DNA from: Bacteroidota bacterium | Lineage (GTDB): Bacteria; Bacteroidota; Bacteroidia; JAIBAJ01 | Direction: 5' to 3' | DNA: 32,880 nucleotides | NCBI GenBank assembly: GCA_947475205.1 | Contig: CANJNG010000035.1 | Coordinates: 1-32,880 of the forward strand | Part shown: piece by piece, positions 16,648 to 25,599 of the stretch | Position numbering within the stretch: position 1 is the stretch's first letter | Layout: every line of letters starts with the position of its first letter | The notes under the pieces: generated by a model | The model's input: only the letters and a program-made list of their open reading frames with translations | What the model was told of the DNA's origin: nothing | The model's database searches: none | Translations under genes and position numbers: made by a program

Positions 16648-16701
16648 CAACCGCAGAAGGCAAACTTTAAACTTGTAACTTTAAACTCGAAACTTTACCC
16701 C

Positions 16702-17973
16702 TTGAACTCTCTTTCACACGCCCGACACCTCGACCTCACTGACCCGCTAAAACATTTCCGCGACCGCTTTCATATCCCCAAACACAACAACCAAGATGTG
16801 GTTTATTTGAGTGGAAATTCCCTTGGCTTGCAACCCAAAACAGCCAAACAATATTTTGAACAGGAACTTAAAGATTGGGCAACTCTTGGTGTTGAAGCCC
16901 ATTTTCAAGGCAAGAATCCCTGGTTTAATTACCACGAGTGGTTTTCTAAACCCCTTGCCAATATTGTAGGAGCAAAGCCCGGCGAAGTGGTGGTAATGAA
17001 TAACCTCACTGTTAATCTCCACCTTTTATTAGTAAGTTTTTATCGTCCCGAAGGTAAACGCAGAAAGATAATTTTTGAAGAAACAGCCTTCCCTTCCGAT
17101 AGATATGCGTTAGAAAGTCAGGTAAGGTTTCATGGACTTGACCCTGCCGAATGCCTAATCGAGCTAAAACCTTCCGAAAATGCCGCCCATATAGAAACCG
17201 CTCATGTTTTAGACGTTATTGAGAAAGCGGGCGACGAATTAGCCTTAGTTATGCTAGGTGGTGTAAACTATTTTTCAGGTCAATTATTTGATTTAAAAAA
17301 AATAACCCACGCTACTCACAATGTTGGAGCAATCGCAGGGTACGATTTGGCCCATGCCGCCGGAAATGTTCCCCTTTCCCTTCATGATTGGAATGTGGAC
17401 TTTGCCTGCTGGTGCAGTTATAAATACCTAAACTCCGGTCCGGGTGGAGTAGCCGGAATATTTGTAAATGAAAAATATGGCGACGGTTCAGCCCTTCCCC
17501 GCTTTCACGGCTGGTGGGGCAACGATGCCAAAACCCGTTTCCAAATGGCAAAAGAATTTAACCCCGCTCAGGGTGCCGAAGGCTGGCAGTTAAGCAATGC
17601 TCCCATATTTAATATGATTGGCCTTCGGGCTTCATTAGAAATTTTTGAAGAAGCCGGCTTTGCCAACCTGAGAGCTAAAAGCGAAAAACTGACAGCATAT
17701 TTAGAGTCCCTCCTCAATAACATTAATCAAACCACCGGCAAAGGCCAAATCCATATCCTTACCCCGGCAAACCCAGCCGAGCGTGGATGCCAGCTATCGG
17801 TTCGAATAATTGATAATGGACTAAAACTGTTTGATGAAATGACCTCCAATGGCTTTCTGCCCGATTGGCGACAACCCGATGTAATACGTTTCTCGCCTGT
17901 TCCTCTTTACAATACCTTTGAAGATGTTTGGAAAACTGCCAATTTCATTGAAAAGTATTTTGAAGAAGCGTAA
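16702..17973 (+). CDS. kynU: Kynureninase
   Basis: This PLP enzyme hydrolyses L-kynurenine to anthranilate and alanine, or the 3-hydroxy form to 3-hydroxyanthranilate, in tryptophan breakdown. Visible motifs are YLSGNSLGLQPKTAK, the substrate loop, GYDLAHAAGNVPLSLHDW, and the PLP lysine in CWCSYKYLNSGPGG (Lys241 from this start). There is no ATG before residue 99. The frame opens at TTG 16645, but that codon sits inside a promoter-like box; TTG 16702 gives LNSLSHARHLDLTDPLKHFRDRFHIP, the length and sequence expected of kynureninase N-termini. The DNA between the two TTGs is a low-complexity AACTTTAAAC-type repeat. The next gene starts 26 bases downstream. No other kyn gene is in the window. 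Confidence 0.93.
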   Translation: MNSLSHARHLDLTDPLKHFRDRFHIPKHNNQDVVYLSGNSLGLQPKTAKQYFEQELKDWATLGVEAHFQGKNPWFNYHEWFSKPLANIVGAKPGEVVVMNNLTVNLHLLLVSFYRPEGKRRKIIFEETAFPSDRYALESQVRFHGLDPAECLIELKPSENAAHIETAHVLDVIEKAGDELALVMLGGVNYFSGQLFDLKKITHATHNVGAIAGYDLAHAAGNVPLSLHDWNVDFACWCSYKYLNSGPGGVAGIFVNEKYGDGSALPRFHGWWGNDAKTRFQMAKEFNPAQGAEGWQLSNAPIFNMIGLRASLEIFEEAGFANLRAKSEKLTAYLESLLNNINQTTGKGQIHILTPANPAERGCQLSVRIIDNGLKLFDEMTSNGFLPDWRQPDVIRFSPVPLYNTFEDVWKTANFIEKYFEEA

Positions 17974-17999
17974 TTTCTAATTCATAAATCTAAACCCCA

Positions 18000-18596
18000 A
18001 TGAAACTTTTACTTTTAATTCTTTCCTTCTTTTTTGTCGGAATCCTCCAAGCCCAAGACCAGCGAGATAATGCCGCACGGCAGATATCTGATTTAAAAAA
18101 GGGATTTTTATTGGTGCGATTAAAACAAAATGCTCTCAAAATACAAGCTTTAGAAACGCATAACAAAACCGAAGAAGCTACCGATGAACGCAAGAAAATG
18201 GAGGTAGAAAACCGCGAAACCATTGCAGCCTTCAAGAAAAGCTATAATTTCGGAAAATTCTGTTTCTTTTATTCCGAACACTCAAACGAAGTGAGGCAAC
18301 GCAAATTTCAGGGTGTGTTATTTGACACCACCCTCAAAACATTGGATATTCCCTCTTCTACACCCTTCCTAACTGCCGAATTTGGCGAAAGCATGCAAAT
18401 GGGCTTGGAAGCTTTTGTGATTATGGACACAAACTTTGTGCAACTCCAGCATCCTTTTCCGTTTATGGAAAAGACAAACGCCGGCGGAGTAGTAAAACGA
18501 ACGAAGTTTGATATTTTACAACGTATGAGCGAAAAATTGGCAGACTTCTACTCCCGTTCATTAGAATTTAAATCCAGAAAGAAAAAGAATAAATAG
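18000..18596 (+). CDS. Small exported protein of unknown function
   Basis: This 198-residue protein has a clear signal peptide (MKLLLLILSFFFVGILQAQ), suggesting it is periplasmic or secreted. A helical, charged segment (about 20-80, rich in Lys/Glu/Arg) is followed by a mixed region SYNFGKFCFFYSEHSNEVRQRKFQGVLFD and EFGESMQMGLEAFVIMDTNFVQLQHPFPF, and the C-terminus is very basic (KSRKKKNK). It is not recognised as a named family. It starts 26 bases after kynureninase and is probably co-transcribed with it. Its stop is 2 bases from that of the convergent aminotransferase gene. Confidence 0.65.
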   Translation: MKLLLLILSFFFVGILQAQDQRDNAARQISDLKKGFLLVRLKQNALKIQALETHNKTEEATDERKKMEVENRETIAAFKKSYNFGKFCFFYSEHSNEVRQRKFQGVLFDTTLKTLDIPSSTPFLTAEFGESMQMGLEAFVIMDTNFVQLQHPFPFMEKTNAGGVVKRTKFDILQRMSEKLADFYSRSLEFKSRKKKNK

Positions 18597-18598
18597 AA

Positions 18599-19417
18599 CT
18601 ACCCGTTCATACCCTTCACCATCTTTTCACATAAACTGCTACCTCCGCCACCAATCCCCACAATCCATCGAGGGCCTCTTACGGCATTGGTAACAATTAT
18701 TTCATAAGCAGCGTCAAGTTCATCAACTTTAATTGGGCGTTCCTGAAACACAATTCCTGTTTCCTTAATCCAGGAAAGTATAATCCGACGGGCAACTCCG
18801 TCTAAACAACCTTCGGTTAAGGGTGGAGTAAGTAAAATACCATCTATGACTACAAAAACATTTGAATTTGAAGATTCCACTACATTTCCCGAAGCATTAA
18901 CCAAAAGACAATCGTCCAAGCCATTTTCTTTCATAAAAATTGAAGCCAAAACATAATGCAGACTATTGTTTGTTTTGAAATTCGACATCCGAACCATTGC
19001 TTTAGGATTTTCGGAATAAATGCCAATTTTTAGCCCTGTTTCATTCAAAGTATAGACTTTGTCAGCTATGGAAACGGCTTCAATAATAAACTGTGAATCA
19101 TTATTTCCGGGCTGGTAAAAGCCGCCGTCATTCCTGAAAATTGTTAGCCTTGCATACCCACCCTCATTTACGTTATTCGTTTTTGCCAATAGATTTATCT
19201 GCGATTTAAACCCTTCATAGCTCAAACTTTCAGGCAAATTAATCTTTAGAAATTGGGTGGTTTCAACTAATCGTTCATAGTGTAATCTCAGGAATGGGGC
19301 TTCGCCGTTAATTAAGCGAATGCTTTCAAAGCATCCATCGCCATATCGAAACGAGCGATTACTGATATGCAAATGAACATCAGTTTCTGCAACCAAGTGT
19401 CCATTATGAATTAGCAT
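18599..19417 (-). CDS. Class IV (fold type IV) PLP aminotransferase/lyase
   Basis: This 272-residue enzyme is of the branched-chain aminotransferase / D-amino-acid aminotransferase / aminodeoxychorismate lyase group. The pattern FRYGDGCFESIRL (23-35), YARLTIFR (88-95), PLP lysine 148 in SNFKTNNSLHYVLAS, and the cofactor phosphate loop ESSNSNVFVV, plus ITNAVRG-like IVTNAVRGPRWI near the C-terminus, are typical. Sequence alone does not separate aminotransferase from lyase, so no symbol is given. ATG start, 13 bases after the stop of the TPR gene, so it may be read through from that gene cluster. Confidence 0.85.
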   Translation of the reverse strand: MLIHNGHLVAETDVHLHISNRSFRYGDGCFESIRLINGEAPFLRLHYERLVETTQFLKINLPESLSYEGFKSQINLLAKTNNVNEGGYARLTIFRNDGGFYQPGNNDSQFIIEAVSIADKVYTLNETGLKIGIYSENPKAMVRMSNFKTNNSLHYVLASIFMKENGLDDCLLVNASGNVVESSNSNVFVVIDGILLTPPLTEGCLDGVARRIILSWIKETGIVFQERPIKVDELDAAYEIIVTNAVRGPRWIVGIGGGGSSLCEKMVKGMNG

Positions 19418-19430
19418 TACTTAAAGAAAA

Positions 19431-20351
19431 CTATTTCTTACAGACCTTTTCCCTCACCACATCGGCACTTTCAATACCCATTTTAGAGGCAGTGCTAATA
19501 TCAATGCAACCATCATCTTCGTTGCCATTGTGTACTTTTGAAATCCCCCGGTTAAAATAAGCATCGCCATCGTTTGGATTAAGTTCAATTGATTTACTGT
19601 AATCTTGAATTGCTTTTTGATAATTATCCGTCATATCATAAGCAATGGCTCGGTTAAAATATAAATCGGGGTCGGAAGGCTTAATTAAGATTGCTTTGGA
19701 ATAATCGGAAATGGCGTAATCGGTTTTTTCCTGCATCCGGTAAGAAATACCACGGTTAAGAAAAGCATCGGCATTGTTGGGGTCGAGTGTTAGGCTTTTG
19801 GTTAAGTTTTCTACGGCTTCATCAAATTTCTCGGATTTCAATAAGGCTACACCTTTGTAGAGAAACACTTTGGTATCGTTAGAATTTGCTTTTATAGCCC
19901 AATCAAATTCAATTATAGCTGCATCAAGTTCACCTAGATTCGATAAAGCAATTCCCTTGTTGAGGTGAGCTTCCCGGTCGTTTGGAAACATTTTAGTGGC
20001 CACATTTAAATCCTCTAAAGCCTTTTTATGGCTGCCTTCATTATTATATAAAACTCCACGATACTTATAGGCTTCGTTGTAGTTTATATCAAACTTTAAG
20101 GTGGCAGTAAAGTCGCTGATAGCTTCGACACTTTGCTTGGTAGCATAATAAGAAAGTCCACGATAAAAGTATGCTTTAGGGTTATTATCTCTAAGTTTTA
20201 TTGCAGTTGTAAAATCCGCTATTGCAGCATCGTATTTTCCTCCTTTTGCATTTGCCAAGCCCGCATTAAACGCTTTCTCAAACGTATCCTGAGCCATTAC
20301 GGTGGCACTCGCCATCATAACATATACCAGAAAGAGAAAGATAGATTTCAT
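19431..20351 (-). CDS. Exported tetratricopeptide-repeat protein
   Basis: This 306-residue protein has a signal peptide (MKSIFLFLVYVMMASATVMAQ) and about eight TPR units filling residues 24-295, each with the G/Y/A pattern (AYFYRGLSYYATKQSVEAISDF and similar). TPR arrays bind other proteins. The open frame extends to 20390, but the earlier Met residues precede the signal peptide, so 20351 is used. It lies 52 bases downstream of the propeller/SpoIIE sensor stop and upstream of the aminotransferase, and may belong to the same transcript as the sensor. Its partner is unknown. Confidence 0.85.
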   Translation of the reverse strand: MKSIFLFLVYVMMASATVMAQDTFEKAFNAGLANAKGGKYDAAIADFTTAIKLRDNNPKAYFYRGLSYYATKQSVEAISDFTATLKFDINYNEAYKYRGVLYNNEGSHKKALEDLNVATKMFPNDREAHLNKGIALSNLGELDAAIIEFDWAIKANSNDTKVFLYKGVALLKSEKFDEAVENLTKSLTLDPNNADAFLNRGISYRMQEKTDYAISDYSKAILIKPSDPDLYFNRAIAYDMTDNYQKAIQDYSKSIELNPNDGDAYFNRGISKVHNGNEDDGCIDISTASKMGIESADVVREKVCKK

Positions 20352-20403
20352 TTTTATAATCCTAACACTCATCGTTACTTTACACCTCATGCTTAATAAA
20401 TCC

Positions 20404-23400
20404 CTATCGCTTAATTCTTACGCCAATTACCAGTACATCATCTACTTGTTCCAACTCACCCTGCCACGATTTGAAGTAATTATATAATTTCTCTCTTTGT
20501 TCCTCCATTGGCAGACTTTTTAAATCAGTAAGTAACTTTCTAAAATTGGTTTTCTTAATTTTCTTGCCATCAGGGCCTCCAAACTGGTCGGCATACCCAT
20601 CGGAGAAAAGATAAATCACATCACCATCTTTCGTTTCAATTTCGTGGTTGGTAAATGTACGATATGCCTCACCAATAAACCGTCCTACGGGGAAACTATC
20701 AGCTTTATATTCTATTAGTTCGCCATCTCTGAATAGGAATATACTATTGTAAGCTCCTGCAAATTCTAATATTCCAGTGTTTCGGTCGTAGCAACACATT
20801 GCGGCATCCATCCCATCCTTTACGGAGGAATCTTCAACGGTTTGGTGCAGGGTAAGGGTTACACCTTTACTCACTTCATCTAAAATTAAAGATGGTTTGG
20901 TTATCCCATGTTCTTTTACCGCCTGATTTAGCAAATTGCTGGTAACAATAGAAATGAACGCCCCGGGGACACCGTGTCCGGTGCAGTCGCAAGCAGCAAA
21001 AAGCACTTTCGATCCCACTTCTTCAATCCAATAGAAATCTCCCGATACAATTCCTTTTGATTTGAAGAACACAAAGGAATCGGGCAGCAACCGTTTAAAC
21101 TGGCTAATAGTTGGATAAATTGCCTTTTGAATTCGTTTGGCGTATTTTATACTATCGGTTATATAGCTGGCATCCTTTTCAATTTGGTCTTTATTTTCTA
21201 AGATTTGCTGATTCCTAAGTTCCAATTCCCGCGTACGTTGGGCAATCAAATCTTCCAGTCGTTTTTTATCTGCCAAAAGTCGGCGGGTTCTGATGCTTAT
21301 AAATAAATATATTGAAAAGAATATACCTGCAAAAAGCATTGAAATAGCCCACCACTCTTTCCAAAACGGTTTTTTGATAATTATTCTGATGCTGGCCGGC
21401 TCCACGTTCCATATTCCGAATTCGTTGCAAGCCATTACCTTAAATTCATACTCCCCTTCCTGTACCGAACTTTTGAAATACGATTTATTGGGAGATTCCT
21501 GACTCCAATCTTTGTCGTAACCCTTCAGAATTACTTTGTATCGAACTGCTGCAGGGTTCTTCAATGAAAGTCCTGAGTATTCAAATGTTAAATTATAGCC
21601 CCCCGCAGGAAGGATAATTTCACTTCTTGGGTCGTGAGCTATGGAATCAATTTTTACTGAATTAATAATAATCTTAGGCTTTTGCCGGGCTAAGCGTTCG
21701 TTGAGTTCGCTATATCTCAGTACGCCTTTATCGGTGCAAAGCCACATTTTTTGGTCACCCTTTAAAAACTGATTTACCGTAAACTCAAACGATGTATTTC
21801 CAAAAAAACCAACATATTTTATAGTAGAATGTGTAGATGGCTCAACACGGCTCAAGCCTTGCTGGTGGCTTACCCAAACCTTTCCAAATGGGTCGCAACT
21901 TACCGAATAGCAAAAGTCACTCGACAAACCATTAGTCTTATTGTAGGCATCAAAAGCTTTACCGTTGAATTTAAAAAGACCGTGGCCATTTGAGGCGAAC
22001 CAAATATTGCCCTGCAAATCATTACAGATGGAATTAATGTCCGTAATGTCAAATTTCTTATCGGTAAGCACCCCTATTTTGTTGTTTTCGTAAAATGCTA
22101 CGCGGTTTCCAGTAGTAGCAATCCAAATTCTTCCGTTAGGCGAGTGCTCTATATCATTAATATTATTGTGAGGTAGCCCTTCGGAAGTTGTAATTCTGCG
22201 GATGGCGTTTGTATTTAAATTCACAATAAATACACCATCTACTGTTCCCACCCATAATTCATCGGGAGTGGGCAAGTCGATACACTTAATTGAATTTGCT
22301 AATTCTCCCCCCTGAAATTGCAGTTTTTTTACCGTGTTTTTCTGAGTATTTAATATATATAAGCCATAGTGAGCCGTTCCAACATACAGAGTATTACTGT
22401 CTAAATTTAAGGCAGTGATTTTATCGGCAGGAATTAAATGCCGTGAAGCTAAATCGTTAATGTTCCATTTGCTTTCATTAAAATTTAGTTGATATAAGCC
22501 TGAGCCAGTACCAATCCAAAAGTTATCATTCGGGTCGCGTGCCAGTGAAAACACATTTCCATCAGGCAATTTGCTGGTGCCATAAATAAGTGGAAATATT
22601 TCATTTTCAAACTTTAATAGACCATCATCGAAAGTGCTTACCCAAGTATTGCCTTCCCTATCCTTAAAAATATCGGTAACACTTACTTTATCCCATTTAT
22701 CGCCTGTAGCAAAATAGTCAATGTTTATGATAGAATTGCTGGTAGTTTGGAAGGTTATTTTTACAACACCCTGCTCTTTTGCTCCAATCCAGAGGTTTCG
22801 CTCTTCGTCCTCATAGAGACAATTTACTTTGGTTGGGAAGCGAATATCTTTAGAAAAATTTCTGGTAATTTGCCCGTTTCCTTTCACGTCTACTTCATAA
22901 ATACCTTGGTCTTCGGTAGAAATCCAATAAACGTTAGGCTTATTTGATTTTGAGATGTGCGTAACTTTCGTATTAGGCAGCAAATTAAAATTACCGATGC
23001 TGCTTCGGTTTCCGGTAAGCACAATCTTTTTTAAGCCACTCTCTGTTCCCACTAAAATAGTTTTAGCGTCCACCATTTGAGCCGAGTAAATCAATGATTC
23101 GGCATCAATTTTATCGTAGCTTTTAAAATCACGAAGCGTCACATATTCAACTATCTCATTATTTTTAGTAATAACAACAGTTTTGCCTTTTGTATCGGAT
23201 ATTATTTGAATGATGGGCGATTTTTGAAGCAATGGGACTTCAATTTTGTCAAATTTAAGACCATCATAAACAAAAATTTCTCCTACCGACGTGCCTATCC
23301 ATATAAAGCCTCTGTTGTCGAGATATCCGGCTGTAATATTGGCTTTGCGTAAGTCATTGTTCTTGCAAAGTTGAAGAGTAATTCCATCAAAACTATACAA

Positions 23401-23577
23401 ACCACTATGTGTGCCTATCCACAGATAATCGTCCTTATCCTGAATGGTGAAATTAATGGCATCATTTGGTAGGCCATCCGTTTTGCCAAAATGATTGATA
23501 GTGGCTGCAATGCTACCAAAAGCCATTAGTAGCACAAATCCCAACCCGAGGGTTGCTATTTTAATATTTTGCAGCAC
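20404..23577 (-). CDS. Beta-propeller sensor with SpoIIE-type PP2C phosphatase output
   Basis: This 1057-residue membrane protein has a signal peptide (1-23), a long periplasmic array of two-component-regulator propeller repeats (about 25-650, with many DxxGxIWxGT-like units such as DNRGFIWIGTSVG and DPNDNFWIGTGSG), and a Y_Y_Y beta-sandwich (about 665-735). A single membrane helix (WWAISMLFAGIFFSIYLFIS, about 745-764) follows, then a coiled coil (about 768-810) and a SpoIIE phosphatase domain (about 840-1057) with metal-site motifs SGDFYW, DCTGHGVPGA, FSDGYAD and QVDDVLV. Unlike most propeller sensors it has no histidine kinase. It probably converts an outside signal into Ser/Thr dephosphorylation. 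GTG start, 6 bases after the secreted protein's stop, so the two are surely co-transcribed. Confidence 0.9.
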   Translation of the reverse strand: MLQNIKIATLGLGFVLLMAFGSIAATINHFGKTDGLPNDAINFTIQDKDDYLWIGTHSGLYSFDGITLQLCKNNDLRKANITAGYLDNRGFIWIGTSVGEIFVYDGLKFDKIEVPLLQKSPIIQIISDTKGKTVVITKNNEIVEYVTLRDFKSYDKIDAESLIYSAQMVDAKTILVGTESGLKKIVLTGNRSSIGNFNLLPNTKVTHISKSNKPNVYWISTEDQGIYEVDVKGNGQITRNFSKDIRFPTKVNCLYEDEERNLWIGAKEQGVVKITFQTTSNSIINIDYFATGDKWDKVSVTDIFKDREGNTWVSTFDDGLLKFENEIFPLIYGTSKLPDGNVFSLARDPNDNFWIGTGSGLYQLNFNESKWNINDLASRHLIPADKITALNLDSNTLYVGTAHYGLYILNTQKNTVKKLQFQGGELANSIKCIDLPTPDELWVGTVDGVFIVNLNTNAIRRITTSEGLPHNNINDIEHSPNGRIWIATTGNRVAFYENNKIGVLTDKKFDITDINSICNDLQGNIWFASNGHGLFKFNGKAFDAYNKTNGLSSDFCYSVSCDPFGKVWVSHQQGLSRVEPSTHSTIKYVGFFGNTSFEFTVNQFLKGDQKMWLCTDKGVLRYSELNERLARQKPKIIINSVKIDSIAHDPRSEIILPAGGYNLTFEYSGLSLKNPAAVRYKVILKGYDKDWSQESPNKSYFKSSVQEGEYEFKVMACNEFGIWNVEPASIRIIIKKPFWKEWWAISMLFAGIFFSIYLFISIRTRRLLADKKRLEDLIAQRTRELELRNQQILENKDQIEKDASYITDSIKYAKRIQKAIYPTISQFKRLLPDSFVFFKSKGIVSGDFYWIEEVGSKVLFAACDCTGHGVPGAFISIVTSNLLNQAVKEHGITKPSLILDEVSKGVTLTLHQTVEDSSVKDGMDAAMCCYDRNTGILEFAGAYNSIFLFRDGELIEYKADSFPVGRFIGEAYRTFTNHEIETKDGDVIYLFSDGYADQFGGPDGKKIKKTNFRKLLTDLKSLPMEEQREKLYNYFKSWQGELEQVDDVLVIGVRIKR

Positions 23578-23583
23578 TATCGT

Positions 23584-24609
23584 TTACTTATTGCTCCTTT
23601 TGTAGATTTTTTCTTTGTTGAAACGTTCGGTTTCCCTCAGTTTATCTAAGGAGTTGGAGTATTTGTAAACCGGTTTGCCCCCAATAGGAATATTATAGAA
23701 GGGCATAAACTCCCCATACTGATTAGTGATATAAAAACAAATATTGTTGTTGGGTTTAGCATCGGTGGAAGCAACAAACTGCACATCAAGTGAGCGTTCT
23801 CTTTCTGCAGAATTAATAAGGTGTTTACTGGTCTTCCATTCATTATCGGTACTCATTTCTACCCATTCACCCTTTTTTTCGTAGGAAACCAATTTAATTA
23901 CTCCACCATTATCCCAATCGAAATTTGCTTGCTGCACGGACACCACATTTTTACCAATGTAAGGATACAAATGACACATCTGCCCACCTTTATCGGGCAT
24001 ACGGAAGGTGTATTCAAACGTAAAGGCATTTGCCCCTTCAATGGGTACGTTTTTGTCAGGCTGCGTGCTGAAATAGTATCGATATAAGTTACCATCATCA
24101 CCTTCAACACCCTCGGCTATAATTTTTATAACTTGTGAGTTTAAGGCGGGCACCCATTCACCATCGGCTGCGTAAATAGGTTCAAAGGTGTACCAGTTAT
24201 TATCGTATTGGGTGGATTGAACAAAGGTTTTGGTGGCTAAAAGTGTCCCAGAATTGTAATTTCCTTTAGGATGAATAGTTTGAGCATCGGGGTTTGAATA
24301 TGCCCCTACGCCGCCATAAAGAGAAAACTTGGTTTTAGTGTCCATTCCACCATAAATTTCATCGTTGCTTCCACCACAATCGGCATCAAAAACCCGAATG
24401 TAGATTGGCTTTGAGAAAGTTTTAGGAATGCTAAGAAAGAAAATCTGAATGTTATCGTCATCGCCATAGCTTGGTGAAGCTTTTTTACCAAATGTAGCTA
24501 AAAAAGGTATGTTTTCGTCGGCGGCAGGTACGGGTTGTGCTTTACTAAATGTGGCTATTGAACCTATATATATGCAACAACATAGAAAGCGAAGTTTGGA
24601 TTTATTCAA
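23584..24609 (-). CDS. Secreted protein of unknown function, partner of the sensor
   Basis: This 341-residue protein has a signal peptide (NKSKLRFLCCCIYIGSIATFSKAQ) and no membrane anchor. The mature part is beta-rich and Asp/Asn/Gly-rich, with IYIRVFDADCGGSNDEIYGGMD and NICFYITNQYGEFMPFYNIPIGGK; the former resembles a C2-like or fibronectin-like strand pattern, but no family is recognised. It ends 6 bases before the propeller/SpoIIE sensor, so it is a natural candidate for the sensor's periplasmic input or partner. The start codon is TTG; no ATG lies upstream in frame, and a TAGTTTTG promoter element is at 24669-24676. Confidence 0.72.
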   Translation of the reverse strand: MNKSKLRFLCCCIYIGSIATFSKAQPVPAADENIPFLATFGKKASPSYGDDDNIQIFFLSIPKTFSKPIYIRVFDADCGGSNDEIYGGMDTKTKFSLYGGVGAYSNPDAQTIHPKGNYNSGTLLATKTFVQSTQYDNNWYTFEPIYAADGEWVPALNSQVIKIIAEGVEGDDGNLYRYYFSTQPDKNVPIEGANAFTFEYTFRMPDKGGQMCHLYPYIGKNVVSVQQANFDWDNGGVIKLVSYEKKGEWVEMSTDNEWKTSKHLINSAERERSLDVQFVASTDAKPNNNICFYITNQYGEFMPFYNIPIGGKPVYKYSNSLDKLRETERFNKEKIYKRSNK

Positions 24610-24668
24610 AATGGTTATTTCAGAAAAAATTAGAGGCTCGAACGGGAAACCTAAAAGATAGTTTCGGG

Positions 24669-24676
24669 CAAAACTA
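24669..24676 (-). promoter_or_regulatory. Candidate -7 element of the sensor operon
   Basis: On the minus strand this reads TAGTTTTG, matching TAnnTTTG, 59 bases upstream of the TTG start at 24609. The -33 box is not clear. Confidence 0.3.
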
Positions 24677-24747
24677 AGTATTTTAGGTTCTAGGGAGATT
24701 TAGGTACAGAGATTTAATCGTGAAATTTTAAAAACAGGAGCAATTGA

Positions 24748-25431
24748 CTACTCTAACCTAAACCGCAAATAGGTAATATCAATTCCTTGCTTTTGGAATT
24801 TAGCTTCATAATACGTTTGAATTCCTTGAGCAGTTTGGAGCATTATGTCAGATGATTCCGGCGAAAGTGCATATAAGTTTTCTGTAGCAAATTCCACTGG
24901 GTAGCCGATAGCTTTGCACAAAGCGTGGGTGTATTGATACAGGGCTAAACTATCAGTTTTGAGGTGAATTAGCCCTTTATATTTGAGAAGATTTTTATAT
25001 TTGAGCAAGAAATCAGGGCCAGACAATCGTTTTAATTCTCGGCTTTCCTGCGGTTGTGGGTCGGGAAAGGTTATCCATATTTCGGACACTTCGTTTTGAG
25101 CAAAGATTGACTCGATAAATTCAATTCGGCTTCTTACAAATGCCACGTTTTTCATTCCGGTTTCGGTGGCGAACTTTGCTCCCTTCCAAAGTCTGTTGCC
25201 TTTAATATCAATGCCTATGAAGTTTTTGTCGGGAAATTTCTGAGCCATCCCAACGGTGTATTCGCCTTTTCCACAACCTAATTCCAGTACAATAGGATTT
25301 GAATTTTGGAAATATTCTGTGTGCCATTTCCCTTTTAAGGAATGCCCTATTTGTGATGCTTCGTATCCGTGTTGGAACACATTGCCAAAGGTGGCTACCT
25401 CTGCAAAGCGTTCGAGTTTTCGTTTAGCCAA
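24748..25431 (-). CDS. trmB: tRNA (guanine-N7-)-methyltransferase
   Basis: This 227-residue SAM-dependent enzyme makes m7G46 in tRNA. The SAM-binding motif LELGCGKGEYTVGMAQ (49-64) is followed by FIGIDIKGNRLW, then VRSRIEF, and the family motif ITFPDPQP (with FPDP conserved; here Gln replaces the usual Trp before the last Pro, as seen in Bacteroidota members). RLSGPDFLLKYKNLL and HLKTDS complete the signature. ATG start. It is a single gene with its own promoter element at 25449-25456. Confidence 0.96.
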   Translation of the reverse strand: MAKRKLERFAEVATFGNVFQHGYEASQIGHSLKGKWHTEYFQNSNPIVLELGCGKGEYTVGMAQKFPDKNFIGIDIKGNRLWKGAKFATETGMKNVAFVRSRIEFIESIFAQNEVSEIWITFPDPQPQESRELKRLSGPDFLLKYKNLLKYKGLIHLKTDSLALYQYTHALCKAIGYPVEFATENLYALSPESSDIMLQTAQGIQTYYEAKFQKQGIDITYLRFRLE

Positions 25432-25448
25432 TTTAAATATTTAGAGGG

Positions 25449-25456
25449 CAAAAGTA
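25449..25456 (-). promoter_or_regulatory. Candidate -7 element of trmB
   Basis: On the minus strand this reads TACTTTTG, an exact TAnnTTTG match 17 bases upstream of the trmB ATG. Confidence 0.4.
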
Positions 25457-25599
25457 GAAAATGGAATGGCGAATAGGTTGGGCGTAAATCAAAATACCAC
25501 TTTCAAGAAGAAAAGCCATTTGAAAACTGTTTTTTGCTAATGATGGTGTTGGGCAAATTCTAAAGGGCATAATATATAAACCAAAAAATGTCCTACCCC

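Noticed and set aside
16645-16701. Kynureninase N-terminus beginning at TTG 16645
   Set aside because: The codon is inside a promoter-like TACATTTG, and the added residues derive from a word repeat absent from the family.
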